Shown here piece after piece: positions 1-9,948 of a stretch of DNA of 64,000 bases. The stretch is taken from the NCBI RefSeq assembly GCF_003324165.1, contig NW_025407878.1, positions 87,513 to 151,512 of the forward strand. The letters run 5' to 3'. Source of the stretch: Naegleria lovaniensis (taxonomy: Eukaryota; Heterolobosea; Eutetramitea; Acrasida; Naegleriidae). Each line of letters begins with the position of its first letter. Position 1 is the first letter of the stretch. The translations under genes were made by a program, and so were the position numbers. The notes beneath the pieces were generated by a model that worked only from the letters and a program-made list of their open reading frames with translations, ran no database searches and was not told where the DNA came from.

Positions 1-477
1 ACACCACAACAAGTTAAAGGTGTCAATCTATTACCAATTGGGGATAACCCACTTTTAGCGAGAAAGAATAGCGTTTCAAGTACGGCCTCCTCTTCCACAA
101 CCACCATTGAAACCATGAGACTTAGCAAATCGACACATGCACTCCATACCGATTCTTCACAAGTGAAGCGAGCATTTCCAACAGGAACTTCCTTCTCTGC
201 AAATATTAATGCAGTTGTTGCTGCCTCGTCCTCCAATTTGTTACATTCAGAGAGCATGATTTCACACCATAGACCAGCGACTCCACACGCACACTGTTCT
301 GATAATGAAGAAGATGATGAATTGGTAAACACGGAAGAAGACCCAACCAGTGGTGATGTTTCTGAAGGTGAGGAAGAAGGAGATCAACCCTCACCTCCAC
401 CTGCAGCTAATTCTGTCACCAACCCAACCACCACGATTGTCAATCCAATTCCCCTTAGAACCCATATCAAGGAATGA
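1..477 (+). CDS. C-terminal part of an acidic, low-complexity protein (5' end outside window)
   Basis: The frame is open from base 1 to the TGA at 475-477, so this is the last 158 residues of a gene that begins before the window; the ATG at 115 is internal. The visible part is Ser/Thr-rich, then has an acidic stretch (residues SDNEEDDELVNTEED and GEEEGD), then a Pro-rich tail ending HIKE. Such tails are common in regulatory or cytoskeletal proteins and give no specific function. No domain is recognisable. The coding assignment rests on frame length and amoeba-like codon choice. It could also be one long last exon. Confidence 0.6.
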   Translation, partial: TPQQVKGVNLLPIGDNPLLARKNSVSSTASSSTTTIETMRLSKSTHALHTDSSQVKRAFPTGTSFSANINAVVAASSSNLLHSESMISHHRPATPHAHCSDNEEDDELVNTEEDPTSGDVSEGEEEGDQPSPPPAANSVTNPTTTIVNPIPLRTHIKE

Positions 478-799
478 GAATAATTAAAATTCTCCTTAGC
501 CCTCAAATTCTTGATTTCTTTAATTTTCCTGGAGACAATTACAACAATCATTTAAAGATTATTGAAGGAAATTAATATTGGTCATTGTTCCAAGATAATT
601 GTCGCCATGACGACTCCGCAAGACGCTCCGCCAATGACTATTCCGATCCAAGGCCAAGCAAAATTCAATTTATGAACACTAAAAAAAAAATTGTTGTAGT
701 GAATTGAGAACGAATTGGGCCACACGACTTCTTGAAAGTAGTACAACAGAAACAACAACCTCAGCACACTTCAATCCCGATCAACTAGTATTCTTCTTC
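478..799. other. Intergenic or 5' leader with a short open frame
   Basis: There is no convincing complete gene here. An ATG at 607 opens a 22-codon frame ending at 675, just before an A10 run; its composition looks protein-like. It may be the true N-terminus of the downstream hydroxylase if an indel or unrecognised intron lies between, or a short upstream ORF. The reverse-strand frame over 582-767 shows no coding signs. Confidence 0.4.
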
Positions 800-1704
800 A
801 TGGTCTCATCATTATTTGAAAAGTTTTGGAAATCTCATATTAAAACGAGTCCCGTTTGGTCTTTGGAGTTTATCCGTTTCTTGTTCAATGGACTTCGTAT
901 TGGTTGATCAATTTACCGTTCATTGTTTATCAATATGGAAAAGTAGAACAACGAAAAGTACAACAAAAACAACGATCATCATCCAACAACACAAATGCAA
1001 CAACAACAACAAATTCTTTATTTGGTAGTAGGCTGATCCAGCGTTATGTTTCCATTTTAGATCAATATCTCATTAACCCTGATCATGCACCTATTGATTC
1101 CGAGTTTTATTCTAGAATTTTATGGCATGTAACGAAATTACATTTTCTAGTAGCTCTTCCATTGAGTGTGGTCGTGTCATTGGTGGCTGAACCAGTGTTT
1201 GACAAGAGTTATGAGTCGTTAATAGGGTCGGCTTCCATTTACTCAATTTTCCAAGTGATGTTGCATTTCGTGGTTTTTATCTTGTGTGATGAAGTATTGT
1301 TCTATGTTTTGCATTATGCCTTTCACAAAGTCTCCTTCCTGTACAAACATATTCATTATTTTCATCATGAATTGAGATATACAGTGAGTGTGGGTTGTGA
1401 ATATGCTCATCCATTGGAATTTCTGTTTGGAAATGTGGTTCCCGTGTTGTTGGGACCTGTCTTGATGAGAACGCATTTGTTTTGGTATTGGGTGTGGATT
1501 GCATACAAGTTGTTGGAAACAAGTTATGTACATAGTGGATTTGATTTCAAATTATTTGGACGATTGCAGTTTGGAACCAATGAACATGCCTATCATCACA
1601 GTCACTATCAAGATGCCTATGGTGCTTGGTATGGATTGATGGATACAATGTTTAGAACTACGAATCACTTTAAGGAATACATGAAAAAGAAGAAGGTGAA
1701 TTAA
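800..1704 (+). CDS. Sterol desaturase / fatty acid hydroxylase family membrane protein, frame break near its start
   Basis: This is an integral membrane di-iron oxygenase of the fatty acid hydroxylase (sterol desaturase/C4-methylsterol oxidase) superfamily, expected in the endoplasmic reticulum. The three histidine boxes are clear: HYAFH (around 1315), HIHYFHH (around 1348) and HAYHHSHY (around 1583), with hydrophobic segments between. The conserved frame runs from the TAA at 841-843 to 1704 but has no ATG in its first part. The best ATG (800) lies in another frame, opening MVSSLFEKFW. One extra base near the CCC at 851-853 would join the two frames, so I suspect a one-base assembly deletion, although an undetected intron or a decaying gene is possible. 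Family confidence is high; the exact substrate and start are unknown. Confidence 0.75.
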
Positions 1705-1891
1705 TCAACAAGCGACATTTTTTGAAGTGTGTCCATTCTTCTCTGCTCATGCTGCACCATTGTTGTTGACAGCAGATGCCACACCATGATCACAATTGGT
1801 ATTCATAAAGAACGCCATTGGTTTTTGAAAATCTAATGAATTCATATTATTATTTTAATTATATTTTATGTTATTACACGAGATGTGGATA

Positions 1892-2929
1892 TTAGAACGA
1901 GTCAGACTCTCCCGTCATGGAAGAATCATTGAAAGATTTAAATGGAGGTGGAAGACCACTCATGATGACCTTATTCTTTGGAGGAGGTCCAATTTCAAAT
2001 TCCGAGTTGTCACACGATGAAAATGAGTTTTCCTCAGATCGTGCAACATCAAAATCAGAATGAGGAGCCTTTTCCCCAGATCGATGATTCTGAGGTTTAA
2101 ATATTCGAGAACTTTTCTGAGGTTCTTGTGTTTGCCGATTTTCCATTCCATTGGCAACAGCTTTTCGTGGTTGCAGTTTTGACAGCTTGTTTGAATTTTG
2201 TAAAATGTCGCTCACTCTTTTAGCTGCAAAAGGATCCATTCCTCCTCCAGCAATCGTTGAGGAATCATCAGTGTTCGTTGTTATCGAACTGGAATCAAGA
2301 TCATCGTTTAAAGGTATTGGTTTTGGTTTTGGCTTTTGAGGAACATTTCCAAATGTTGCTGGTTGATTCTTTTGATTGTTGCTGACGGTAGAATTAACTC
2401 GTTCTGTTGGTGGTGGATGTATTTGCAAAATTGGTTTTGTTGGATCGAGTTTGTTTTTTTGAACTTGTTTAACGGTTGTATTGGCTGATTTGCTATTCAT
2501 TCTCTTTTCATTTAAATTTTCATTTCTCAATTTGTGAATAATTTTAAACAACAAGGGTATGGTCTCTTGATTTTCCTCTTCTTCCTCAATTTCTTCATAG
2601 GTTTTCCTTAAATTTAATTCATGAGCTAAAAAACGATGTTCTAACCGTTCCTCAGGTTGATTACATTCTTTTTTAAACACCGATGCACTGTAATCAAAAT
2701 GATTGTATTCCAAATATTCAATGATTAATTCATTGATCAGAAATTGCATTTCGGAGGGCCTAGGCCTGTTTTGCTCTTTCCGAATAAAAAATTCTTCGGA
2801 GGATTGAGAGCATTCGGATTGTTCAAATGATTTGAAAATTTCAGCTCTCAAATTGGCTCGTATCTTGTTTAATACACCTCTCTTTTCCAAATTCTCTTTC
2901 AAAACATCTTTGATTTCTTCTAACGACAT
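1892..2929 (-). CDS. CEP20: CEP20/FOR20-like LisH centriolar protein with long C-terminal extension
   Basis: The N-terminal ~130 residues match the FOR20/FOPNL (CEP20) pattern: a first helix with LKENLEKRGVLNKIRANLRAE, then the LisH dimerisation motif (LINELIIEYLEYNHFDYSASV), a FLAHELNL segment and IPLLFKIIHKL. Known members sit at centriolar satellites and basal bodies and are needed for ciliary assembly in animals and ciliates. The remaining ~210 residues are low-complexity (Pro/Ser/Asn) and not found in the ~174-residue human protein. The start was placed at 2929 (MSLEEIKDVL), because the frame further upstream has only non-ATG codons. It is a single exon of 345 residues. A basal-body role is inferred from family. 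Confidence 0.8.
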   Translation of the reverse strand: MSLEEIKDVLKENLEKRGVLNKIRANLRAEIFKSFEQSECSQSSEEFFIRKEQNRPRPSEMQFLINELIIEYLEYNHFDYSASVFKKECNQPEERLEHRFLAHELNLRKTYEEIEEEEENQETIPLLFKIIHKLRNENLNEKRMNSKSANTTVKQVQKNKLDPTKPILQIHPPPTERVNSTVSNNQKNQPATFGNVPQKPKPKPIPLNDDLDSSSITTNTDDSSTIAGGGMDPFAAKRVSDILQNSNKLSKLQPRKAVANGMENRQTQEPQKSSRIFKPQNHRSGEKAPHSDFDVARSEENSFSSCDNSEFEIGPPPKNKVIMSGLPPPFKSFNDSSMTGESDSF

Positions 2930-3057
2930 TTTTTTAAAAGAGTTGTAATTTTTTGGCGGGTTCTTAAGCAATTCACCATACAATTAATGTAACGCCAGCA
3001 ATAATTATTCTATTTTAACATGCATCATTATTGCGTGCTTATCATTGTTATGATAAC

Positions 3058-5419
3058 TTAGGTTTTATTAATAAAGAAAGAACATGGCTTTGTTGAACCA
3101 AACCATGAATCACCCGATTTGCACGTTCCATCCACGTGATTAGCAGCTGTTTTGTAAAAGGTATCTTCATACGATTCTGAGAATGGAGCCTCTTTATCGA
3201 CCGCACAAGAACTGTAGGGTACTAGACCATCATTCAATTCTCCATAGTTGACAAGCTTGCTCAGCAATTCAAGTGGAGCACTATACATCGAGTTTAAGCC
3301 GTAGCTGCTAGTGCCACAGAGCTGGCCAGTGACATATTCTTTGGCGATTTTTTGAAGCTCAGACAATCCAGAGTAGTTGGTGTGAAGAGTTTCATAGGTA
3401 GGATACATTTTCATGGAGTCTGACATGCAATAACCACCCTTGGATGCTAAAATACGTTTCACATTCCAATCGTCTTGGGCTGTGTTGAGATGTGTTTTCA
3501 ACCATTACGTAGGAATATAGTTATATAAGCAAGAGAATAATTGTTACACTTACCACACACAGTGTCCAACATGTTGGCAGCTGGACTACCACGCAAAGGA
3601 CCCATCAAGTCGTACCACGAAACAGTCGTCTTGTCCAAGCTACAAACTCCATTCTTAATAGCTGCTGCTAATATTAAATTGCCCATCGAGTGTGCATATA
3701 TAATGACATTCTTAACAACCTTGTTACTCGACCAGGTCATGTCGCCTTGCTTTAGTTTTTGTTTCATGAGTAATATGTCACAATAACTTTGTTGCAGTTC
3801 CTTATTGTCCCACCCACGATATTTGGTTTCCTCTCGAATGAACCATCGTTCTGAGCATTGAGGAGTGTAATGAGAAACTGGACCCCAATAATTTTCAAAG
3901 TCATAATCTATTGGTTCTCCCTCTGTTGTTTGGTATTATTAGGTTGAATTTTAATCAAGTGTCAGATTTTGCAAGTTGTTAGTATTATAGTGTTGGAAGT
4001 CTTCATATACTTACTGTCAGTAGGCCATTGACCTGCACCATGTAAAAATACACAAATCCTTCTCTCATGGAGCTCTCGCATGTTATGTTGTTGAGAACAC
4101 TTCTTGGAGTCCTTCAACCATGGTAATAAACAAGCAATAGAATCGAGATGGAAAAAGTATGATTTTGCAGGAGAGGTATATTGTTCCGATTGTAATAATC
4201 TCTTCTCTGAAGTGGATTTTTCAATTAGTTGGACTGGTTTTTTTGGGAACAAGTCTTCAAGTGGAGGTCCACTTGTCAACTCGGATCTAATGTGACTTTT
4301 GTTAATCAGGCTGATCTTAATGGATTGTGACGATCTCCGTTGCTGTTTCGTCATGATTTCCTTGAGCTCTTCCTGAATGAGAGGAGACTCTGAAAAGAGA
4401 GACATCAAGTTCTCACGTGTAGGTGAAATCTTAATGTCAATATTGTTTGACTGACCTCTCGTTTTTACAGTTGTCTTTTCGTCATTCACTTCTCCTCGAT
4501 GCAAAGACATTGCAGAAATGTCAACAGTAAACTCTTGCCCAATAATATATCTCAAGTTCATGAGAGAGTTATCCATGGCTCTCATTGCATTAATCGTGCT
4601 CAAATGACTGCCAACTGTCGATGAGGGAGGAGCAGAAGCGCTTGTTGATCCCTTCTTCATGCATAACAAATAATGAGAATGTTCGAAAAATACCACATGG
4701 CGATCGAAATATTGCATGGGACACAATCTGTCAGCAGCTTCATCATAAATTGGCACATGTTCAGGTATGTAATGATTCGAATCGAGAATGGTTTTGAGAA
4801 GAGAGTTGAAATCCACTGGAGAAGGAAGAGTGGAAATGTGGGGTTGTCGTTGTTGTTGTGGCTTCTCATGGACCAGCTCATTGGAAGGCTGCATTGCAGT
4901 TTCATTGGTGGCTACCCAACGCACTCTCGCATAAGAATTCATATGCGAATCAAAGTATAGAGCCTCTGAGAGTAAGCTTGAAACAGAAACGAGTCGGATT
5001 CGTTCCGAAGTGGAGGAGGAAGGGCTGGTCATGGATACAATGGCACGACCCTTATATAAGGGAATTGCCTTATGATTCTTTTGGAAGGAAATGTGAGGGC
5101 TGCGCGAATGGACTTTAAAATCCACTTGAAGATAGTAGTGGTCATTGGGAGTTGCAGTTGTGGTATGATCCAATGGATGTTTCAGCCAGCCTCGGGTTTT
5201 TCTTAATAATTCATGTAATTCATGATGATGGGATTCAAATCGGAGAGCTGATGAAGTAGAGGATACTCTGGCATGTATGGAGAAGGGAGAATGAAGAAAG
5301 AAGACAAGTAGTAGTGAGAGGGCAACAAGGAGTAGATTCCGTTGTTTGGAGAGGAGGAGCAGTTGAGAACGGATGGATAAGGTTGCCTTGCGGCAGGTGG
5401 AGCTCTTTAATAGGTTCAT
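3058..5419 (-). CDS. Membrane-anchored alpha/beta hydrolase (lipase-like), three exons
   Basis: Exons are 5419-4015, 3922-3554 and 3479-3058, giving 731 residues; introns are 92 and 74 nt with GTAAGT donors and CAG acceptors, and phases agree. The N-terminus has a positively charged stretch and one strong hydrophobic segment (around residues 30-50), suggesting a signal anchor. A lipase-like oxyanion strand VFLHGAGQWP lies near residue 458. The nucleophile motif is AHSMGN (Ser about 547), then DLMGPLRGSP, a candidate acid in NDGLVPYSS and a candidate His in ANHVDGTC, forming a plausible Ser-Asp-His triad. The middle ~350 residues are unrecognised. PGAP1-like or other secretory-pathway esterase activity is possible; the substrate is unknown. 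The ATG at 5419 is the first methionine in the frame. Confidence 0.7.
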
Positions 5420-5987
5420 GAGCAGAACACAACAAAATGATAGGAGGATTATATATAATCGGAATGCACAGGCGTTTGGAATGCTATGGTTGAGATGGAT
5501 TCTGTTGTTCTTTTCGTTGCTGATATATATAACAACACCATACAACCCAAAGAAACAAACACGTGGAGGTAGGGACCAGACGTAAACGGTTATTCGTCTT
5601 TTTTTTTTCTGAGGAGAAAATGTCCTCCAGTTGAACCCTCAGAAGAAGTTTCAAATTTTTAGCTTTAGTTGGAAATTGCTGAAGATACAACACTTTCCAA
5701 ATTCATGTAGTGATTTTAATATGTAGGCCCAGAGTATAGTATGATGTAGGCCAAGAAGATTTTTTGACTCGCAATTCCAAGGACACGTCACACAGAATGC
5801 TTTCTCTTTTCATGATGTTACAATTAGAGAGTTGAGGAAATTGAACATTGATCCTTGAATTCAATACGTTTCAAAACATTCTCAAAGCAAGATTCAAATA
5901 TCATTCATCTCCAACAACATTTAAGAAATTTATCTATTTACATGTCAAACCTGTTACAATTACAACTGAGTTCTCCAAAATACATTC
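5420..5987. other. Intergenic region
   Basis: This is the upstream flank of the hydrolase gene and the 3' flank of the small gene beyond it. Short overlapping frames exist but look like chance. It contains T- and A-rich runs (for example 5600-5609) and no RNA gene I can support. Confidence 0.4.
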
Positions 5988-6335
5988 TTATTCATTCATA
6001 TACACCACTTCGACACATTTCGCCGCTTTCGATCCCCAATACACCACCACCAAATCACTCTTCAAATAATCCTTCTCTCCAATTTTAATCTTTTCTTGTC
6101 CGAAACGTTGAACCAAGCGTTGAGTACCTTCCTGGGTGAGACCATGACGATTCCATGGATCGGGTGCATAAAACACACCTCTCAGGCATGCTAATAAACG
6201 TTCTTGATTGATCTCATGAGTGTATTCATCTACATCTCCTTCTTTGATCAATTCTCTCAAAATTCGATGAAAATTCACTTCGGCAGCAAAGTTTTGATCA
6301 ACGACGACTTCGGTTGGTTCGTTTGGGAAGACCAT
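5988..6335 (-). CDS. Small uncharacterised protein, 115 residues
   Basis: A single-exon frame opens at the ATG 6335-6333 (MVFPNEPTEVVVDQNF) and ends at 5988. It is mixed alpha/beta in character, soluble, with motifs FYAPDPWNRHGLTQEG and VVVYWGSKAAKCVEVVY. I do not recognise a family. The balanced composition, absence of low complexity and clean ATG support a real gene. There is no membrane segment or signal peptide. It is transcribed away from the P450 gene, so 6336-6940 may hold a shared promoter. Confidence 0.6.
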   Translation of the reverse strand: MVFPNEPTEVVVDQNFAAEVNFHRILRELIKEGDVDEYTHEINQERLLACLRGVFYAPDPWNRHGLTQEGTQRLVQRFGQEKIKIGEKDYLKSDLVVVYWGSKAAKCVEVVYMNE

Positions 6336-6940
6336 TCTAGATGATGCAGGGTGTTGTTGTTATTGAACTGGTGCGTTTGGTTGTTGTTACAGATCGTTTC
6401 GAAATTTGTGAAAGATCTAAAGGATAATTATTTGTAAAAAGTTTTAAGTTTTTTTTAAAGAGAGATTATTGTAAAGGTTTGTCTTTTGATTTTCATTAAA
6501 AAATCAAGAAAGGTTCACGACTCTGGAAAAGGACTCCAGTCGAGATGTTCTGTAGTCCTATTTGAGAAAAAAAGAATGTCAAAAAGAACCATGACGTGTT
6601 ATTCGATTGCATGCTAACAAAACGGTTGCTAGGAATCAACCTCAAGATCTAGAAACAGTAAAAGATGGATGTAATTAAGGAATTTTTACAACACCCTTAC
6701 TTACTTTCCAACTTTTTCCCTCTTCGACTTCCAAAATGCTGTCTCATCTTGGTTGAACACTTTGGAAAATTCTCAAATTTCACATCATTCGATTGGTCCA
6801 GGAGAGGAGGAATACCGCTTCGAAACCCGATTTTTGAAGGCGCTCTAGTTGTTGTCAAAACATCAAAATGGTTGTCCTACACCGACAACTATGGTGTTCG
6901 GCATCACAAAAAAAACACACAACACCGTACATTCGGCACC
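6336..6940. other. Divergent intergenic region / possible P450 leader
   Basis: This lies between a minus-strand small gene and the plus-strand P450. From 6665 the P450 frame is already open with an ATG, so the protein may be 92 residues longer. I prefer the start at 6941 because it matches the targeting-like start of the paralogue at 53899-56064. No other gene is seen. Confidence 0.45.
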
Positions 6941-9060
6941 ATGAAGAGAATCTCTCAACACATTACACAACACCAACGATGGATGGTGCGTTCAAAGACA
7001 TTACATGGGATTCAAAACAACACAAAGAATGAACCAAGTCGAGTGTTGTTGATCAATAATAACCAAATACCAACGACGACTTGGAATGATCAAAGTCATT
7101 CGTTTCACACTCAATTGATTTCACTCCATCCATCGACATCATCCAATACTTCGCAATGTCCATTCCATGCGACGAAATCTGCATCGACCATGGTGTCTTC
7201 AACTAATTCAGTTTCTCTCCAAATGGATACATTGAAACCATCGGTCGATGAGAATTTGACCTCCGAAACTCTCAAACACGATCACTCTCCACAACCTCGT
7301 GTGAAATCTTTTGAAGAAATTCCTGGACCTAAAGCATGGCCTTTCATTGGTCATTTACTTGATCTTCTCAAACATAAGGGAATTCCAAATATTTATTTTT
7401 ATGAATTGTGTGAACAATATGGAGATATGGTTCGTCTTAAAATTCCAGGCGAGAATATGTTGATTGTGTCTCATCCTGTCATCATTGAAGAATTGGTGAA
7501 AAAGGAAGAACGACGTGAATATTTAAAGTCGAATCGATATTATAAGCAACAACATGATATAACGTTGGCTCCTATTGGTAAGTGAAGAAATGTGATCCTG
7601 ATCTAAGGTTTCATTGGTGCTTGTTTTAAACAATAATCATGACTATTAATATTGAACTTTATGACCATTGCTATTAATATTGACAATAATATTTTGAACG
7701 TTATGACATTTCCACATCATGAATGTCTTTTTGAAATTTCATAGAAATGACCTTCTTTGAGGATTGGCAAGAAATTAGAAATCTCTACAATGTGGCCATG
7801 AAACCTGAAAATTTAGAAAAAGTCAGTTTACCACAAATTACTGAACTCAATGGAGACTTTTTACGGACTCTTGTGAAAAAATTGAAACGAACTGACAATG
7901 ATGATGGACTCAAATATCGACTTCCGAATGCCTTTGACGTGACATCTTTATATACTTTCAAAGCAGTGGCTAAAACCTTTTTAGGTGTCAAAGTCACTGA
8001 AGAATTGGAACAACAAATGCCATGGACCATTTACGAATTTGTCGAACAAGCTGTTCGTGCCACCGATATTGCACTCCAACTAGACAACAAACCACCTCTC
8101 TATCAATACATTAAAACCAGTGAATATAAGGAAATGGAATTTTTAATGGACAAGATTTACGATGGATGTAAACTCTTAATCAAAATGTTCGAACAAAATC
8201 CAAATCCTAAAATTCCTCGATTGAAAGAATTGGTCGATCAACGAGCTGTTGGAATGGAACAAGCACATAAAAAGAGTGAAGGAGTGTTGAGTGCCTTCTT
8301 GAATGGTGGAGTAGATATTACATCACGAATTATGGTCAATCAAATGTATCGATTGGCACATCATGTGGAATATCAAGATAAATTATTTGAGGAATTGAAG
8401 GGATTGTTTGGAGAACCTACAACTGAGGAGTTTGAATCAGAAAATGGTTTGGAAATTACTTGGGAAAAGTATAAAAAGATGAAACTTGTGAAGAATTTCT
8501 TGGAAGAAACCATGCGTTTGAATTCATTCTCGTATATGACAAGTGGCAGATGGGCCGTACAGGACTTTGAATTGAATGGATATTTAATTCCAAAAGACAC
8601 TCGTATCTTTATTATGAACTATCATCCAAGTTTGAAGGATGAGTTTGTTCCACGTGCTAAAGAATTCATTGCAGAGAGACATGAAAAGGGTCATCCGTTA
8701 GCTCCAAAATCCATGTACAGCAGGTAAGTGCTGACAATTGACATTTTTGTTACAAGGAATGGATGAAATTTTCTCAATTTTTCAAATCATGATGATGAAA
8801 TGGAATACTTTAAATATATTAACAGTCTTCCATTTGGAATTGGTGCTCGTAAATGTCCAGGTAGTCGTATCGCAAGTACTGAATTACACATGTCACTCAT
8901 CAATTTGGTCAGACATTTCAGATTGACTCATGAAAATCCAGAGAAATTCCCAGAAAGCAGCCATGATCAATCCATGCTGTACATTAATTCAAAGAATCAT
9001 CCCTTGTATCTCATTCCAAGAGATCATATGAAACCAATTTTAGAAAAACATGTGAAATAA
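6941..9060 (+). CDS. Cytochrome P450, mitochondrial-clan type (copy 1)
   Basis: Exons are 6941-7577, 7745-8723 and 8826-9060 (introns 167 and 102 nt, matching phases), giving 616 residues. P450 features, in order: the proline-rich hinge EIPGPKAWPFIGHLL; an I-helix-like segment with LNGGVDITSR, resembling the GGVDTTS of animal mitochondrial P450s; the ExxR motif EETMR; the PERF-like region PRAKEFIAERH; and the haem loop FGIGARKCPG with its ligand Cys. The N-terminus is basic and rich in His/Gln/Ser, consistent with mitochondrial import and the lack of a microsomal anchor. Such enzymes hydroxylate lipophilic substrates with ferredoxin-supplied electrons. A close paralogue lies at 53899-56064. 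The substrate is unknown, and an upstream ATG at 6665 is in frame. Confidence 0.85.
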
Positions 9061-9176
9061 TTTGAAAATTATTGAACTCGAACAATCCTTAATGTCATGA
9101 AAATTTTACAAGAATTTTACAATAAATTTAACTTTTGTAAGTCCGTTTAACAGTGAAATTCCAAACTTGAAAAAAA

Positions 9177-9659
9177 ATGGAATCACGAACTTCACAGCAT
9201 AATTTCAGCGCGCAGATGATCCGTCCTCGTGATGATCAAGATTCTGATTCCAACCGAACCGGACAAGACTTGATCCGAAAAACATTACAAGATGCTGTAG
9301 AACGCCATGCACCATTCGGATTCATTGGACTGGAAGTGTTTCATGATCCCAATGATTCCGTTCCGAACGGTTCAGTTGAAGCCTCTGAACTTGTAACAAG
9401 CCTTCCACAATATCCAATGAATGAATTTTTGAAACACAAATTACAGTATTCCATTGGATTGTTAAAGATGCTCGCAAATTGTAATCATCAGTCGTCCAGT
9501 GTGCCCGTGAGAATCTTGAACAACCATCATGTTGGCCAGGAGCAGCAGCTGACGAAGGTTTGGAAATACTTTTCGGATATTGTGATTTTCGAAAAAGTGC
9601 GAATAAAAAATCGACGATTTTTTCGCGATTTTTTTCGAGATCGAAATGAGCGACATTGA
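9177..9659 (+). CDS. Unknown gene with its 3' end replaced by transposon sequence
   Basis: The frame from the ATG at 9177 codes 160 residues, but only codons to 9578 are host sequence. From 9580 the frame reads into the transposon, giving a basic tail (KVRIKNRRFFRDFF). Bridging the insertion at its TA target restores the end ...YFSDKI followed by TAA (bases 12671-12679), so the original protein was about 136 residues. No domain is recognised; it contains GLEVFHDPNDS and a helix-prone KHKLQYSIGLLKML. The restored stop lies only 5 nt before the ATG of the next gene (12685). It may still be functional, since the insertion changes only the last two codons. Confidence 0.55.
   Translation: MESRTSQHNFSAQMIRPRDDQDSDSNRTGQDLIRKTLQDAVERHAPFGFIGLEVFHDPNDSVPNGSVEASELVTSLPQYPMNEFLKHKLQYSIGLLKMLANCNHQSSSVPVRILNNHHVGQEQQLTKVWKYFSDIVIFEKVRIKNRRFFRDFFRDRNERH
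9580..9614 (+). repeat. Left terminal inverted repeat (outer copy)
   Basis: Begins TTGTGATTTTCGAAAAAGTG and pairs with the reverse complement of 12636-12669, apart from one substitution and one single-base indel in about 34 positions. Confidence 0.88.
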
Positions 9660-9793
9660 TGCGTTGTCGTTTTGACTTGATGTTGATTAACATCGAAATC
9701 CTTCAAAATCGATTTCGATCAAACTCGAAATTTATTAAGTTTTTGTCTCATCATGCCAGATTTCCTTGCAATGATGAACAAACGATTTGATTA

Positions 9794-9828
9794 TTGTGAT
9801 TTTCGAAAAAGTGCGAATAAAAAATCGA
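9794..9828 (+). repeat. Left terminal inverted repeat (inner copy)
   Basis: Same sequence as 9580-9614 and again preceded by TA. This inner copy, with the right end, is probably the functional pair of ends for the full element. Confidence 0.85.
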
Positions 9829-9948
9829 CGATTTTTTCGCGATTTTTTTCGAGATCGAAATGAGCGACATTGATGCGTTGTCGTTTTGACTTGATGTTGA
9901 TTAACATCGAAATCCTTCAAAATCGATTTCGATCAAACTCGAAATTTA

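Noticed and set aside
582-767. Minus-strand small gene upstream of the hydroxylase
   Set aside because: It begins with a non-ATG codon, has no recognisable features and overlaps the likely leader of the hydroxylase.
6665-6940. Extra N-terminal 92 residues of P450 copy 1
   Set aside because: The frame is open and has an ATG, but the paralogue starts at a position equivalent to 6941 and the extra part has no P450 or targeting character. Kept only as a possibility.
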